Shown: positions 1 through 12,800, counted from the stretch's first letter. The stretch: 64,000 bases of DNA from Diphasiastrum complanatum (GCA_029204225.1 CM055102.1:3466827-3530826), one strand, 5' to 3'. The notes: a model not told the origin generated them from the sequence alone. A program made the numbers and translations.

Positions 1-75
1 AAGATCTTGTAAATTTTTCTATGTTGGAGTTGTGCTTTCTATTTTTCACCTAATCTACTCGAGAGCACCCCAACA
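1..75 (+). repeat. 3' edge of a Ty1/copia 5' LTR
   Basis: The window opens inside an LTR. It ends in CAACA at 75, and three bases later comes a primer binding site, TGGTATCAGAGGC (79-91), which closely matches the complement of the 3' end of plant initiator tRNA-Met. A gag gene follows. The matching 3' LTR was not recognised, so the element's true length is unknown. Confidence 0.7.
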
Positions 76-148
76 GAGTGGTATCAGAGGCAACGTTCCA
101 AACTATTGTTAGTATTCGAAATTGTTTAATGTACTTAGATCATTCATC

Positions 149-920
149 ATGGAAGGAACATCTTCAAAAATCTGCTTGATCAACAAGTTCGACGGTGATG
201 ACTTCCACATGTAAAAGTTCAAGATGAAGATGATACTCACAAAAAAAGAACTCTGGGGATACGTCCATGGTTCAGTAGCCAGACCGGCTGAACCTGACAT
301 GCTAACCACTTGGGAAGCCAAGGATGGCAAAGCTCTTGCCATTGTATCTTTGAATCTCAAAGATTCGCAAATAGCTCATGCAGCTAATTGTTCCAGCTCC
401 AAAAAATCATGGGACATTCTTACTGGTCTGTACGAGACAACAGATGTTTTGACTCGCCTCTTCTTGAGGAAGACATTTCTATCACTCAAGATGAGTGAAG
501 GGACCTCAGTCACTAATGATCTAAACAAATTCAAACAGCTACTCAATCAATTAGTTGCAGTAGATTTGCCAGTGTCAAACAAAGATGCTAACATGTCTCT
601 TCTGTCTAGTCTTCCTCCCTCTTATGACAATTTAGTACTGCTACTCAGTAATACTCCTAACTTGTCTCTGCAAAAGGTGACAGCAAGTTTATTGCTGGAA
701 GAAGTAAGAAGAAAAAGCTTATCCACGTCGAATACGAATACAGTCGCTCTTTATTTGAATAAGCAACAGCTCTCGAAGAAGAAATCTTCGAAGGACAACA
801 AGACAAAAGCTGAGTAAACTGATTCAGACCAGCAATCACAATAGCACAATCGACAACATCAAAAGCCTAAGACCAGACTCTTCTGTAAGTATTGTAAGAG
901 AACCAACTATTGGTTGATTC
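149..920 (+). pseudogene. Ty1/copia gag (UBN2-type), broken
   Basis: This is the capsid/nucleocapsid gene of the copia element whose PBS lies at 79-91. It opens with MEGTSSKICLINKFDGDDF, the usual substrate-loop start of copia gag, hits a TAA at 212, then stays open to 817. Typical gag pieces are visible: ILTKKELWGYV, SSKKSWDILTGLYE, LFLRKTFLSLKM and LPPSYDNLV. After the stop at 817 another frame shows CKYCKR (about 884), the first half of a CCHC zinc knuckle. Protease, integrase and RT do not follow, so the element was truncated or rearranged near 920. Family assignment is firm; expression is unlikely. Confidence 0.8.
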
Positions 921-2115
921 TGACAAATCTCCAAGATGCTCGGCCAGAGCTACTCAAGAGCATCTCTCACCTTAGATCGAGGAGGTCTCTGAGAAGACGA
1001 GACGAACGAAGATTGAGAACCAAGAAATGCTAGCTAGGAATGACAAGCAAGAACTGTGTAAGCCTCATGGTGAATCCCGGAAGATGGAATGACCATGTAG
1101 GAACTAGTATTTCTAGGCAAAGTAATAAATGCATGTAGACCTCTCTTGAAGAAAGTAGAGTGAGCCACCTTTTGATGGTGACCTCTAGTGGAGAGCATTA
1201 TTCCACTTGTAATTTGTGTAATGTGGAAATGCCATTAGGATGCCACCTAAGGAGCTCTCTTGCTTATTTAAGAGACTCCCTCTTTGAGAAGAGGAGCCTT
1301 TGTGAAATGTACCTACTCCATACTGAATTGAAAAGAGCCTCCACGAGTTTTGGTGCATCCATTGAGCTCCTTGATCATGCTTGTTTCTTGAGTGATGCAT
1401 TCATGATCTTGCCCTTCCCTCCTTTGTGTGTGGTTGTGGATAGTAGAGTATATTAGTTTTCCTGCTTTCCTAGAGTGGATTAGATTTCAATTCTTGTTTG
1501 TGGATTCATGTAGGAATCAGCATTCAAGTAAACTAAATAGGCTGGGTTTGTGATGTAATTCTTGCATATCCTCTTACAACCATATTCTTGATGTTCTTGA
1601 GAAGTCCAAGAATCAAAAGACATGTTGGTTTTTTGATTCTTGGACTTCTAAAATGCTGTAGAATAGCTTCTTGTTTCTCGTTTTGTGGATTTATGCAAGT
1701 ATAATAGTGTTTAGGATCTAATTTGTAACTCGTTTTGCAGGGTTTCAGTCATTGTTCAACGGATTTGCATGCTAATTTGATGATTGAATGTTTTGGCATG
1801 CATGATTGATTGATTGTGGTCGTTTATGCATGTGCTTCAGTGCAAGAGTGACAAACCTCCTGAGTGTCCTCTGACAGGCAGGACAATACTACAACATTAG
1901 TCAGTCTCCTCTGCCTGATATGGGCTCTGAAACAAGAAAGATAAACTTAAAAAGGACCCACCGTCTCTATTGACAGCAGGCAGAACAAGACACAAAGTTG
2001 TAAGCAGGAGAGAAGCCAACAGATTCTGTAGAGTCGACATTTGCAAACATTTGGCCCATTGCCACTTGCCCACTCACATTCTGAAACAATCAATGCTGCA
2101 ACACTACCCCTGATC
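921..2115. other. Non-coding stretch with a short perfect hairpin
   Basis: No credible gene was seen. Open frames here are short and lack family motifs. The only clear structure is a 19-nt perfect inverted repeat (1600-1618 and 1631-1649, starting AGAAGTCCAAG) with a 12-nt loop. The 1160-1456 frame has no recognisable domain. Confidence 0.5.
1600..1649. repeat. Perfect 19-nt inverted repeat
   Basis: Arms at 1600-1618 and 1631-1649 are exact reverse complements, separated by 12 nt. It is too short for a typical plant pre-miRNA. It could be the remnant of a small foldback element or a transcript hairpin. Confidence 0.7.
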
Positions 2116-2119
2116 ATCA

Positions 2120-2620
2120 AATCTTGACCAAGTTATTCCTTTCCGATCTCAACCGGAGATTCTACTTCAATCTCAACCGCCAACCTCCATCAGCTTTTGA
2201 CCGTCGGGTCTGCTTGAGAACTCGATCGACGACACTATCGAGCCACCACACTTCTTCACCATCTCGCCCTCGTCTCTTCACTCAATCTCGACCATGTCTT
2301 CTTCTTCAAATCTCAACCGCGCCCTACATGTGAAATCTTGACCGCGCCTTCTTCCTCAAATCTCGACCGGGCCCCCTCCACGCCATCTCGACCGTGTCAG
2401 ATTTCCATCAAATCTCAACCAGATCCTTCACTTCATATTTTGATCGGGTCCGCACTTCAAGTCTCGATTGGGGCGTTCAGCCTCAGATCTTGACCGGGGG
2501 CCTTGCATTTCAAATCTCAACCGCGTCCTCTCTGAGAAATTTCACCTGTACATCTCGCTCAGATCTCGATTGAGTTCGGGACATCAAATCTCAATCGAAT
2601 CTCGACCGGACCAAATTTGA
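2120..2620. repeat. Array of TCTCRACCG-type motifs
   Basis: About sixteen variants of a short motif (CTCAACCG, CTCGACCG, CTTGACCG, CTCGATTG) recur every 20-35 bp over 500 bp, often followed by a C/G-rich run such as CGCGCC or CGGGCC. The spacing is irregular, so this is a degenerate array and not a clean satellite. It sits 1.5 kb upstream of a gypsy-like gag and may belong to that element's LTR or leader. Confidence 0.6.
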
Positions 2621-2639
2621 GCCTTCTCTAAATTTTTTC

Positions 2640-4080
2640 GATACTTGTTAATTTACAAGACTTTATTACTTTTCTGAGCCTTTGTTATTTTTTTGAGCCT
2701 TCGAAAAAAATTTCGACCCTTTGTATCAAACCAAAAAAAAAAAAAATTCAACTAACTACCCTCCTTGCGAACTTGATTGACGACCTCACTTCCATTTCGA
2801 CTTGACCAACATAATTTTTTGAGTCACAAATTTTTTCGAGTTACCAATTTTTTGAGTTCGAGCCATTAGTTTTTTTCGCGTTTTTCGTCCTTTTTTTCGT
2901 TTTTTTTTTCGTGATTCTGCCCAAAACATTTGGGTTTTTCTCCAGTGCCTTCCGACTTTTTGCAATTTTTTCCATCACTCTCGTAATTTTCGTTTTTTCC
3001 ACCACCTAGGACCTTCACCTTCTTTGCTTTTTTTTTTTGTTTTCCTAATCAAAATCAATTTGTCGTTTTTTTTTGCCTAAATTCTAAACCTTCGTATTTT
3101 TTGGCTTTTTTCCATAGCCCTAAAACTTTCATTTTTCCATTTTTTACCGTTACGCTCAACCTTCAGATTTTTTGTTTTAGAGACCTTCCGGTTTTTCGTT
3201 TTTTGTAGACTTTCGGTTTTCGGTTTTTCACTTTTTTGTAGACCTTCACATTTTTCGCTTTCTCCCTAAACCCTACTTTGTCGCATTTGTTTGTTTTTTA
3301 CCGTTACCCGCAAACGTTCGCTTTTTCATTTTTTAGCGTTACCCTCCACCTTCGCATTCTTCTGTTTTTTTAAAACCTTCGGGTTTTTCGGTTTTAGCTT
3401 CGTTATACTAACTTCACAGTACTACCAAGAGGCATACACAAAGTACCATGTATTAGTCATATTATTTCAGTTTTTAACTCACATTATTTGACTTTTCCGC
3501 CTTCGCATATTTCGCTTGTTTACCTTGCATTTTTCGCTTTTTCGGAAACTTCAAGTTTTTTGGTTTTAGCTTCGCGTTTCTACCTTCACATTTACCCTAA
3601 AATCATCGTGTTTTTTTTTTTTTACCATTAAATTTGACCTTCCCGTCTTTTGTTTTTCTAGAAATTTGTTTTTCAGTTTTTCGTTTTTTGTAGACTTTCG
3701 ATTTTTTCGCCATAACCCCGACTTTTCGCATTTTTTGTTTTTTACCCTAATCTTGGATTGTCGCATTTTTCATTTTTAACCTAACCCTAAACCTTCACAT
3801 TCTTCGCTTTTTATCTTAACTCTAAATTTTTGTATTTTTATCTTTTTTACATTAACTCTAAACCTTCGAAGGCCTTTTTCGCTTTTGTCTGCGCCTTCGG
3901 GTTTTTCGCTTTTTTAAACTGACATATTTTTTGTTTTTCAGAAATTTTGCAAGTTGTTTGGATTTTTGAGAATTTTTGATGATCTTTATAATTTTTGAGA
4001 TTCTTTGATTTTTTTCAAAAATCTATTGCTTTCAAGCTTTTCCACGTTTTTTCAGGATTTTTTCTTTAAAAAAAAATTAA
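2640..4080. repeat. T-rich low-complexity repeat tract
   Basis: About 1.4 kb is built from diverged units of the form ACCTTCGCATTTTTCGCTTTTT, mixed with (A)ACCCTAAACC pieces. The strand is strongly T-biased with regular TTCG steps. No coding potential was seen. It probably arose by slippage and is placed like a leader or LTR before the gag at 4138. Confidence 0.65.
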
Positions 4081-4137
4081 AAATACAAAAACACCAAAAA
4101 TCCATACAAAACACAAAAAAAGACACAACAGTACATA

Positions 4138-5112
4138 ATGGACCACCATACTGATCCAGATATCCCATCAGATTATCCATACGAAATGTAGTCTCCTACA
4201 GCTGAACAAATTAGATGTCATAGGTTCTATTGAATGCGGTCCCACATACACGAGCCCTCCACAAACCCATTCGAGAGACAAGAGTCTGATCGAGCCGAGT
4301 CTTCACGAGCACAAGCCCATGTTCATAGTGTTGAAGCATCATATGCTAGAACACAACTGAATGGAGCTTCTGCCACTTACAGAGCTCATCTTGAAAGAAG
4401 AACACCCAAGTTAGATCTACCAAAGTTTGACGGTAGTTCGGACCCTCAAAGATTCTTGCAAATCTTTAAGAATGTGTGTGACGTTTACAACGAAACATCC
4501 CCCGACGCTATGGTCCAACTGTTTTTCGATGACCATGATGTTAACGAATCTAGGGAAAGGAGAGCACCATGTGCTCATGTCCATGAATCGAAGTCGATTG
4601 AGGATATCCAAGATCAGCTTTGGAAATCCCAATTGGAGTTGCTTAATAAGCAACACCAACTATAGATGGAGAAACTCATAGATGAGTTTTAAAATGCCCT
4701 GAAGTCTATCCAACGCAGTATGCCTAGTCAGCCAAACTCTACACCGGTACCTTATAGACAAAAAACAATATGGTGCCCACATCGTCGGGCTACGCATCCT
4801 ACTGATGCTTGTCCTTCATATCAGCCTATCCAAGCACACATATTCCAACAATATGAAAAACAACAATCACAATCTGGACATTCCTTGACTTATCATGAAT
4901 ATCCACCTGAAAGTCCAGATCCACTAGCCATACAAGATGGCTATGTCATTATACAAGGGCCATTGAACAAGAGATGTTTCATCTATGGTGAAACCAGCCA
5001 TTTTATGGTTGATTGTCCAGTCAAGACCAAATACCACACTGTGTGTCCCGACTGTCCGAAACAACCAAGTAAGATCATACCTGCCTGCCACGTTAGTTAT
5101 GAATCACGATAG
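4138..5112 (+). pseudogene. Ty3/gypsy-like gag remnant
   Basis: A reading frame with several stops encodes retrotransposon gag-like protein. The segment LDLPKFDGSSDPQRFLQIFK resembles the start of a gypsy capsid domain. A coiled-coil-like stretch (IQDQLWKSQLELLNKQHQL) and then a knuckle-like motif, CFIYGETSHFMVDC, follow. That motif has CCHC spacing, but the second Cys is replaced by Tyr. Stops lie near 4188, 4212, 4663 and 4690. No protease or RT is found downstream. Gag identity is inferred from these motifs; gypsy versus another gag class is less sure. Confidence 0.6.
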
Positions 5113-7690
5113 GATCCTCAAGACAACACCACATGAGCACCATAGCATCCAACCTCTCAACCTATTGCTCACGCGAAAAGTTTCTTGCAAACTTTTACAT
5201 TACCATGCAATTCACCAGCTCCATAATCCAAAAAAAACACTAATATGAAATGAGTCCCTGTAGGAAGAAAGTGAAACCGATATTCCATCATCTGCTACAA
5301 TATCCAACCAAGAGCCACCTCCATAGATAATTGACAGTTTTTCTCCCCTTCTGCAACCTCAAATCTATTTGTCTTTTCACATGTTGATAAGATTTTCAGT
5401 CAAGGTGAATTATACATATTGATGAATGCAAGTTTTGTTCAACAAGTGCTATACAGTTCTCACTCTATGTACAGTTTGCTTATTTTCTTGTTTCTCTTCA
5501 CCTGTTTCGTGTAATTGATTTTTGCATGAGAAATAACTAATCCATGAGAGTCTTCCGTAGAGCATCTCAATAATACATTTTCATTCATCTATCCATCTTT
5601 AGATCACCTTTTTGTACAGAGCCTAGGATCTTTGCGCATACATAAAATTTGAAAAATCCCTATCACTTTAGAGTTGATTCTTGTATCTCATCGTCATATT
5701 CAGCTTCGAGTCAACTACAACAAGATCAAACAAATTTAGTTAAAATTTGTTCAAACTTTAGTCCAGTCGCATGTTCAACGTGTTTCAACTACGTGTTCCA
5801 CACATCGATCCAATCTTGAGCATGAACAGTTGCCAGCAACAACATCCCCACCAACAGATTTTGGGGGTGGGGTGGGGTTGGGGGGGGGGGGGGGGGGGAG
5901 AGTGGATATGCAGGCATCCACTGGAGCAGCCACATTGCCAACAATATCATCAACAAGATCGACAACCAAGGTCACAAAACCAAAGACGACAACGACAAGA
6001 CTAAGAAGACGGATGGGCAATCTAAAGTGACTCAATCAGGAAAAGTACCCTAATCACGACAAAAATCCTTCATAAAGGGAAACACACAGCATTGGAAAAT
6101 CAGTCTCCTTCTTCAACCAGCCTCTTGCCATACTTCTACACCCATTCTCATGCCTATCACCCACGCCATCTATCGTTGCCACCACCACCACCACCCTTCC
6201 TTCCATCTGTTTGTTTATCATCAGTTCACTGTTCTTCTGAAAAATCTCCAATTTTTTGATAGTCTTACTGAAGCAGCCAATAGATCATTGCAAATCTCTT
6301 GCGGAGACCAACTACCACCTACAATGGTTGGTAACCAGAAAAGAAGACCTAAGTAACAAGCAAAGCAACTAGAAGAAATAAAGAGCAAGATCCAAGAAGC
6401 TGAGGAGGAAAGGACAAAACTTAAGCAATAGTTGAGTCAGATCGATCTTGATAAAAAAAAACTCTCTGGAGCAATGATAGTTGAATCCCCTCCTATTGCA
6501 GCCGGAAGAGATCCAAAAGTAACGGATCAAAAGAAAAAGCTGCAGAAAAAGAAAAGATGAAGACAACCGTGAACCTGCAAAATAAAGCGAGCTCCTCACC
6601 CAGCAAGTGGTGGTCAAAGCTCGACATTGCAAGAGTCCAAGGTTGCGTTGGTAGAATTATCGGTTCCTTCATCCTTCCAACAAGCCTTCATCATGTTTCC
6701 CTACCGTCATCAACCCATCTGTCCAATCTGTTTCTACTCCTAATTTGTTGATGAGTTCATTTGCTTGAAGATTGATACCCAAGGTTTGTGAAACCTATCA
6801 GGAAAGAGCATCGACAAGATTGGAACTTCAACTGAGAGAGAAACTACAGAAACGTCTAGAAGCGAAATGGAGGATACAGACCTCCTAGAAGTTAGTGCTT
6901 GCCAAGAAACCAGAGATGAAACCGTCAATGACAAATACAAGTGATAAGAGAAAAAGACACGCGAGAAGCACCCAAGCATGCAAGATTGTGAAGTTGCTGG
7001 GGACTCTCCAATTTTGAGAATGTCAATCACTTGTAGTAATAAGACATTCTGGTTAAATTGCGGCAAGTTGCAAAAACAGTTTTTGATAAAGACCGGCATA
7101 CTGACCAGATCCTTTTGGTACCTAATAATCAAATGTATCATGATAACAATTGATATGAGTATCACGATGATCTAACTACAATGCATCCACCATCTACTTT
7201 GGCTGTCTTAATATCATCCATTAGTTCTCTTCAATAGTTGTTGATCAATTTGAAAAGTTTTTGATAAACTAATAGATACAGGTCAACTATTAAGAATCCA
7301 ATGTAGATCTCCAATTTTCTTTTGATCTACCATCTACACCATCAACAACTAATTTTGTTTCGATCTTAGATCTCTTTATTGCGAAATATAAGTTTTCTTT
7401 TTATCAAGGGTAACCATATCATCAGAACAAGTAGATCTTTGATCAGGCACTGATAATTGAGAGATCCTTGATTAGATTGTTTTTTTTCTTTTGACCAGTA
7501 AATCCATAAAAAAAAAAAGTCTCTTAGAAAGGTTCCAAAAAAGTTCAACAAAACCTCTTAAGAGGCCATTTCTTGAGTTCATAGAAGCCTGTTACAAGCC
7601 GTAAAATCATTTTTTGCTTTTTCATTAAGAAAAAGGTGGCACCTCACATAACGTAATTTCCGTGCCTCCTTTTCTCGATTCTAATTTTTT
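5113..7690. other. Unassigned stretch with a G-run and charged fragments
   Basis: No recognisable gene was found. A G homopolymer of about 20 bases sits at 5879-5898. Short + strand open pieces between 6360 and 6870 (for example QAKQLEEIKSKIQEAEEERT and LELQLREKLQKRLEAKW) look like broken coiled-coil coding sequence, perhaps the rest of the retroelement starting at 4138. Stops are frequent. Confidence 0.4.
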
Positions 7691-7695
7691 TTTAC

Positions 7696-8069
7696 ATGGC
7701 AACACCATTTGCCTTATAAAGAAGATGTGAATGTAATATGTATCACGAGAGTCCCTGACTTGCTTTAAAATCAAAAACAAAAAATTAATGAATAAAAATA
7801 AGACATTGCCCTAAAACAAGATCTCTGTGCATTGAGACTTTTATAAACTTCGGATATTGGCTTCTGAGAGTCTCTTTAGAGTTCACGATAACGGGGCCGA
7901 GGGTAGGTCACCCTCCGGTGTGAAAACCTTTTTTACTTTTTTTTTCTTTTGTTTTTAATGTAAATTTTTACGTACAATGCACTTTCCACACGGAAGGTCA
8001 CATACCAGTAAAGTCAACTGCAAAGGGACTTCTGATTTAGCCCAAATCTTTGTGGAAAGATTATTTGGG
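7696..8069 (+). repeat. Left arm of a 374-bp inverted repeat
   Basis: This arm is the reverse complement of 9448-9820 at roughly 97 percent identity by eye, with about ten substitutions and small indels. Its inner end encodes part of a gypsy integrase (frame reading TSDLAQIFVERLFG). Its outer end copies the region just upstream of the gene 1 start codon, including TTTATAAGG. Confidence 0.9.
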
Positions 8070-8620
8070 CTTTTTATGGATTGCCAAGTGATATTGTTAG
8101 TGACAAATATCCTAAATTTGCAGGTCACTTTTGGTCAGTTGTATTCCATAAGCTAGAAACCTCGCTTAATTTTAGTTCTACTGATCATCCAGAATCAGAT
8201 GGTTAGATAGAAATGACTAATCAAACTATGGATGATATGTTGAGAACTTATGTGTCTCACATGCAGTCTCGGTGGGAAGATTACATTCTTTTAATTGAGT
8301 TTGCTTACAATAGTAGAAAAACATTCCGCTATAGGTTATAGTCCGTTTATGCTGATGTATGATTTTCAACCTAAGCCAAACTTCACTGTCCCCCTGAGAT
8401 ATCAGAGTTATATCAATAAATGTCGACAAAATATTAAAGTTCTCAATCATCAATTGTTCAAGCATTTCTCTCACATAGTTGGTTTGACTCAACCAAATAA
8501 TTGACTCCATTTGTTGCGATTCATTGCAAGTCTGTGAATTCCATAAAAATAAGGAAGCTCTCCCAGATCTCGTCCATTTCAAATTTTTAGGCCAGCCCAT
8601 CTTGGATTGTTCAATGCCCA
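8040..8620 (+). pseudogene. Ty3/gypsy integrase fragment
   Basis: Broken + strand frames encode the integrase core of a gypsy element: AQIFVERLFG, then YGLPSDIVSDKYPKFAGHFW with the second catalytic Asp, then TDHPESDG and MTNQTMDDMLRTYV, then EFAYNSRKTF. A stop replaces the Gln of the usual SDGQTE. The rest of the element is missing. It lies in the spacer of the inverted repeat and partly in its arms, so integrase sequence was present before the inverted duplication formed. Confidence 0.75.
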
Positions 8621-9447
8621 TATGAGATCATTTATATGTAGGTGATGAATTCTATTGACCGCTCTCTTCTTTTGATGTTACCACTTTTTGTAGCACTAGA
8701 TATCAGGGCTTGTTTTGGACAATATGTGATTCATCCCGTCTGGAGACAAGGCCAAACTGCTTTTCACCTTGGGTTGTTTCATCTCTAGCTCTTCATGAAG
8801 ATCTCCACGTGGAAATGTAGTGTTGGCATCCATTTGCTGGACATTAGCACTAAAAAATAACGTTAATCTTGCCTTCTATCTCTCAATTTTTTATCTCCCC
8901 TGAGTGTTGCCTTGGTGGTAAAGATTTCGCATTTAAGATTAGCCAAACTAAACTCAATATATTAGTACATTGTTTTTTTGATAATGTACAAAAAAAGTTA
9001 TAATCTACGGAAATGTGTCTATGTAAGGACATGATTAGATCTTCCATTTATATAACTTTTGAAGCTCAGCATGAAAGTCAAAGTAATATCTATCTTTTTG
9101 ATATGATATCATACAATTTTTGCTTTTGTGTAGTCAAGCAACTTATTTTTGATGTTTCACTCATATCAGCACAAGTAACTCATCATTGGCCTGTGAACTA
9201 CCACCCTTTATCGTGTCTAGCTAGTCTAGAGCTTCAAAAATTTTAAATCAATTTTCCAATATCATGAGTAGATTGTGGATGCTACATATTTTGACATTAT
9301 GATTTTAGCCTTTGGCTAGAAAAACAACCTAAATGAAAAAAATCATGAACATATAGTCAATGCTAAGAAAGCAAGATTGGACAACGGGTAAAACAATGTG
9401 AACATTAAAACAAACATTCATAGTGAAGATTTTCCATTGTCATTTAA

Positions 9448-9820
9448 CCCAAATAATCTTTCCACAAAGATTTGGGCTAAATCAGAAGTCTTTGTAGTTG
9501 ACTTTACTGGTATGTGACCTTCCGTGTGGAAAGTGCATTGTACGTTAAAATTTACATTAAAAACAAAAGAAAAAAAAAAGTAAAAAAGGTTTTCACACCG
9601 GAGGGTGACCTACCCCCGGCCCCGTTATCGTGAACTCTAAAGAGACTCTCAGAAGCCAATATCCGAAGTTTATAAAAGCCTCAATGCACACAGATCTTGT
9701 TTTAGGGCAATGTCTTATTTTTATTCATTAATTTTTTGTTTTTGATTTTAAAGCAAGTCACGGACTCTCGTGATACATATTACGTTCACATCTTCTTTAT
9801 AAGGCAAATGGTGTTGCCAT
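9448..9820 (-). repeat. Right arm of the inverted repeat, abutting gene 1
   Basis: Reverse complement of 7696-8069. It ends 15 bp before the gene 1 ATG (9836), so the visible proximal promoter and 5' UTR of gene 1 consist of this arm. It contains a TATA-like TTTATAAGG near 9796. Confidence 0.85.
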
Positions 9821-9835
9821 TTTGTGTGAAGAGCA

Positions 9836-12800
9836 ATGGCGGCAGCTTCATGGGGCACCATGGATCCCCTTGCGACGCTCTCTGACGACGATCAAGACTC
9901 TTCGGACGACGAGCATGAGGACTCGGTATCCAATTCCGAGCAGGAAGACAATGACCACCACACTCCAAGGAATGCTTCTCAAAAAGGTTTATATCGTTCA
10001 ATCCATTCCATGCTTTTGCATTCTAGTATATATATATTTTTGTTGTTGCTTCTTTTGGGTTACGATCTTTCCTTTTTGCAAGATCCACCTAGAGTTGCTC
10101 TTCCATTCAATTTCAACAAAGCGCACCATTATGCAGTGTTAGGGTTTGCACATTTTCATTTCTTTCGGAACAGAAATCCATTTGTAGGTTCGCACGTTCG
10201 ATTCAACGCTCTTGGTGTATCTCTTGCAAGCTGTAATATATCATTTTGTTGTTTTTTATTTTATCATTATCTTTCCTCTTTTACTAGGTCCACGTAGTTT
10301 TTTTCTTTCATTCAATGAAGCACAGAAACGCAGTATTGGGGTTTGCACATTTTCATTTCGTTCAGAGCAAAGATATATTTGTAGGTTCAACCATATTGAG
10401 TTCTAGTCAATCCATTAGGGCTTTGGTATCATAGCCTTTCCATTTTTTCAAATTCAGGTACTTTTGCTGTTATATTCACCAAAGTACAATACTGCAGCCA
10501 TAGATGCCCGTTCCGTTTCGGAACACATACTGAACGGCTGTTCCGAAACGGAACGAGACAAAAAAATTTCTTTTGTTTGGAATGTAGATGTGCTACATCT
10601 TTTTTTTTTTTGCAATTTTTAAAAAATATTATTGCTATGAAGCCGAACACCCTGTCCACAGTATGAAGCACGTAGAATAGCTCCACAGAACCAAAGATGA
10701 TTAGAAAAATCAGCGCCATGATGATTCAGAGTCATCGCCGACATATTCATAATCATGACTGAAGTTGATGGGTTGGCAGACTAATGAATTGCCAGCTCAC
10801 AATCTTTTTTCACATTCGCAGATCAGTGAGGCAAATGATTCCTAGAAATTGTGGGATCGCAGGAGTAGGTTTTCACAGATTCACAAATTCACAGGCAAGA
10901 AAGGTGGGATTGCAGGCAGATTCTGAATTTGCAGATCAGTTTTCACGACTTTTGTGCTGGAGTGCATAGCAGACTCGAAGCTTTAAAAAAAAATGTAGCT
11001 CGTTCCATACGTACGGCACAGAACGAGTTCCATTCCGAATGTATGGAACGGAACGTACCCAACCAAAAGGTTTGGGACGGGCATCTATGACTGCAGCATT
11101 GCGGTTTGTAGTTTCATTTTTTTTAAAAAGAAAAATTTGTAGGTTCGATTCTATTGGGAGCTATTAAATTCATTAGGGTTTTAGTTCTTGCATAAGTAGC
11201 ATGTTGGTAAAGACTTCCTTGCCTGTCGTGAGGTCAGATGTTTGACTCCATTCTCTCACACAAATGAGGACCACAAGAGTAAAAATAACTCTCTCAGGGC
11301 TTTCAGATAGTCATCTTCTGAGTTTATATGTTGGTTTGAACCTTAATTTGAACTAAATTACAGCTTTTTTTTGGGTATGATGACGTCATTTCTTGCAGAG
11401 CATGCCACAATGAAGCCTACAGGTGGTGGGATAAGTAAAAAATCAAAGGTAGATTTTGAGGCCCTGAGTAGACATGGGTATTCGGGCGGCCCATCAATCC
11501 TCTATGTTCCTGCGCCACGGCAACAACAGATTGGTAATTCGGATTGGTCCTGGTCTGATGGCAAGCAGAAACAGAGCGACAGGAACGAGGGTGAGGAATC
11601 TTATGAGGAAAGGGAGCACACTCGGACGACGGTGAATGCTGTTGCTGCCACGGTAATGTGCCATGAATCTTTACACGAGATCTTTAGTTTGACATTTTCC
11701 TAGACTTAATGTTGATGTATGTTTAGTTACCATCAAAATATCCATACAACATTGATAAAAGGAGAAGATTGCAGAATGCCAATATCATGAAGAACAATTA
11801 CAAGAAGACAATTATCTTTGGTGATCTACTGTAAATGAGCTGAATCTATCAAGGTTCTGCTAAACTGATCTGATCAGGGCCTATTTGAAGATTTGAGATC
11901 TGCCGACTTACCCTGCATGAAAGAAACACACCTGTGCAAAAGTCTTGCCTCCAAAAGCAATTTTCAAGCATAAATCTAGCTTATGTGAATGGCTTCCTTT
12001 GATATTACCTTAGTTAGTGAATCTCCCAAATTAGATGACTCTATCAATGGGGTTTGGAATATGAGATCTAGGACCTATTTGATTGCTAAGGGTCATTGGA
12101 AGACTTTTTAGTGAAATGAAGTGGAGCCCGATGACTTCTAGATCTCTTGGATTTTTTTTTAAAATTTTGAACTTTGAAGCATTGTTGCATAACACTAGAA
12201 TATTAATTGAAAAAATGTTTAGTATTCTAGAGAGACCTGTAAAAAACCAAAGAAATGATGACCAACAAACATTTCTCAACTTCATCTAAGTGGGTGACAT
12301 TGCACTAGAACTGTTAAAAACTTGGATTTCCAATACTACCGAATTTCTAGCTTTTCTAGACAATAACTCAGAAGATGCTTGATCCACCTATCCAAACCAA
12401 CTCATTTGAATCAGACTTTGCAACACCCAAATCAATTGTAGATGCATTCAATCAATCATTAAATCCATGAGAACCATGCTTCAATTCAAGATTTACTAGC
12501 TATCACGAAAGAATGTGTATAGAAGAAGCTCCAATGCCAAAAGCTTGAATTCTTTAGTTTTAAGCTGGTAAGTAAATCAAGAGTAATGAATACATGATGG
12601 CTAATATGTACTAGTCTTGCCAAGTGGTCAACCAAGTCATGTGACCAAAATCTAGCTAATCTAGTTTTAGTAGCATTTACACTAGCATGACCAAATTGTA
12701 TTGACAATTCTAACAAGACCACCTAATTAGGTCAAGAAAGTGTAAATAAAAAATTCTTTTGTGTTGAAATGAGAAGTGGAGTAGCCAACCAATGAGAGGA

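Noticed and set aside
5771-6035. Gly- or Pro-rich frames on both strands
   Set aside because: Both are created by the same G-run at 5879-5898.
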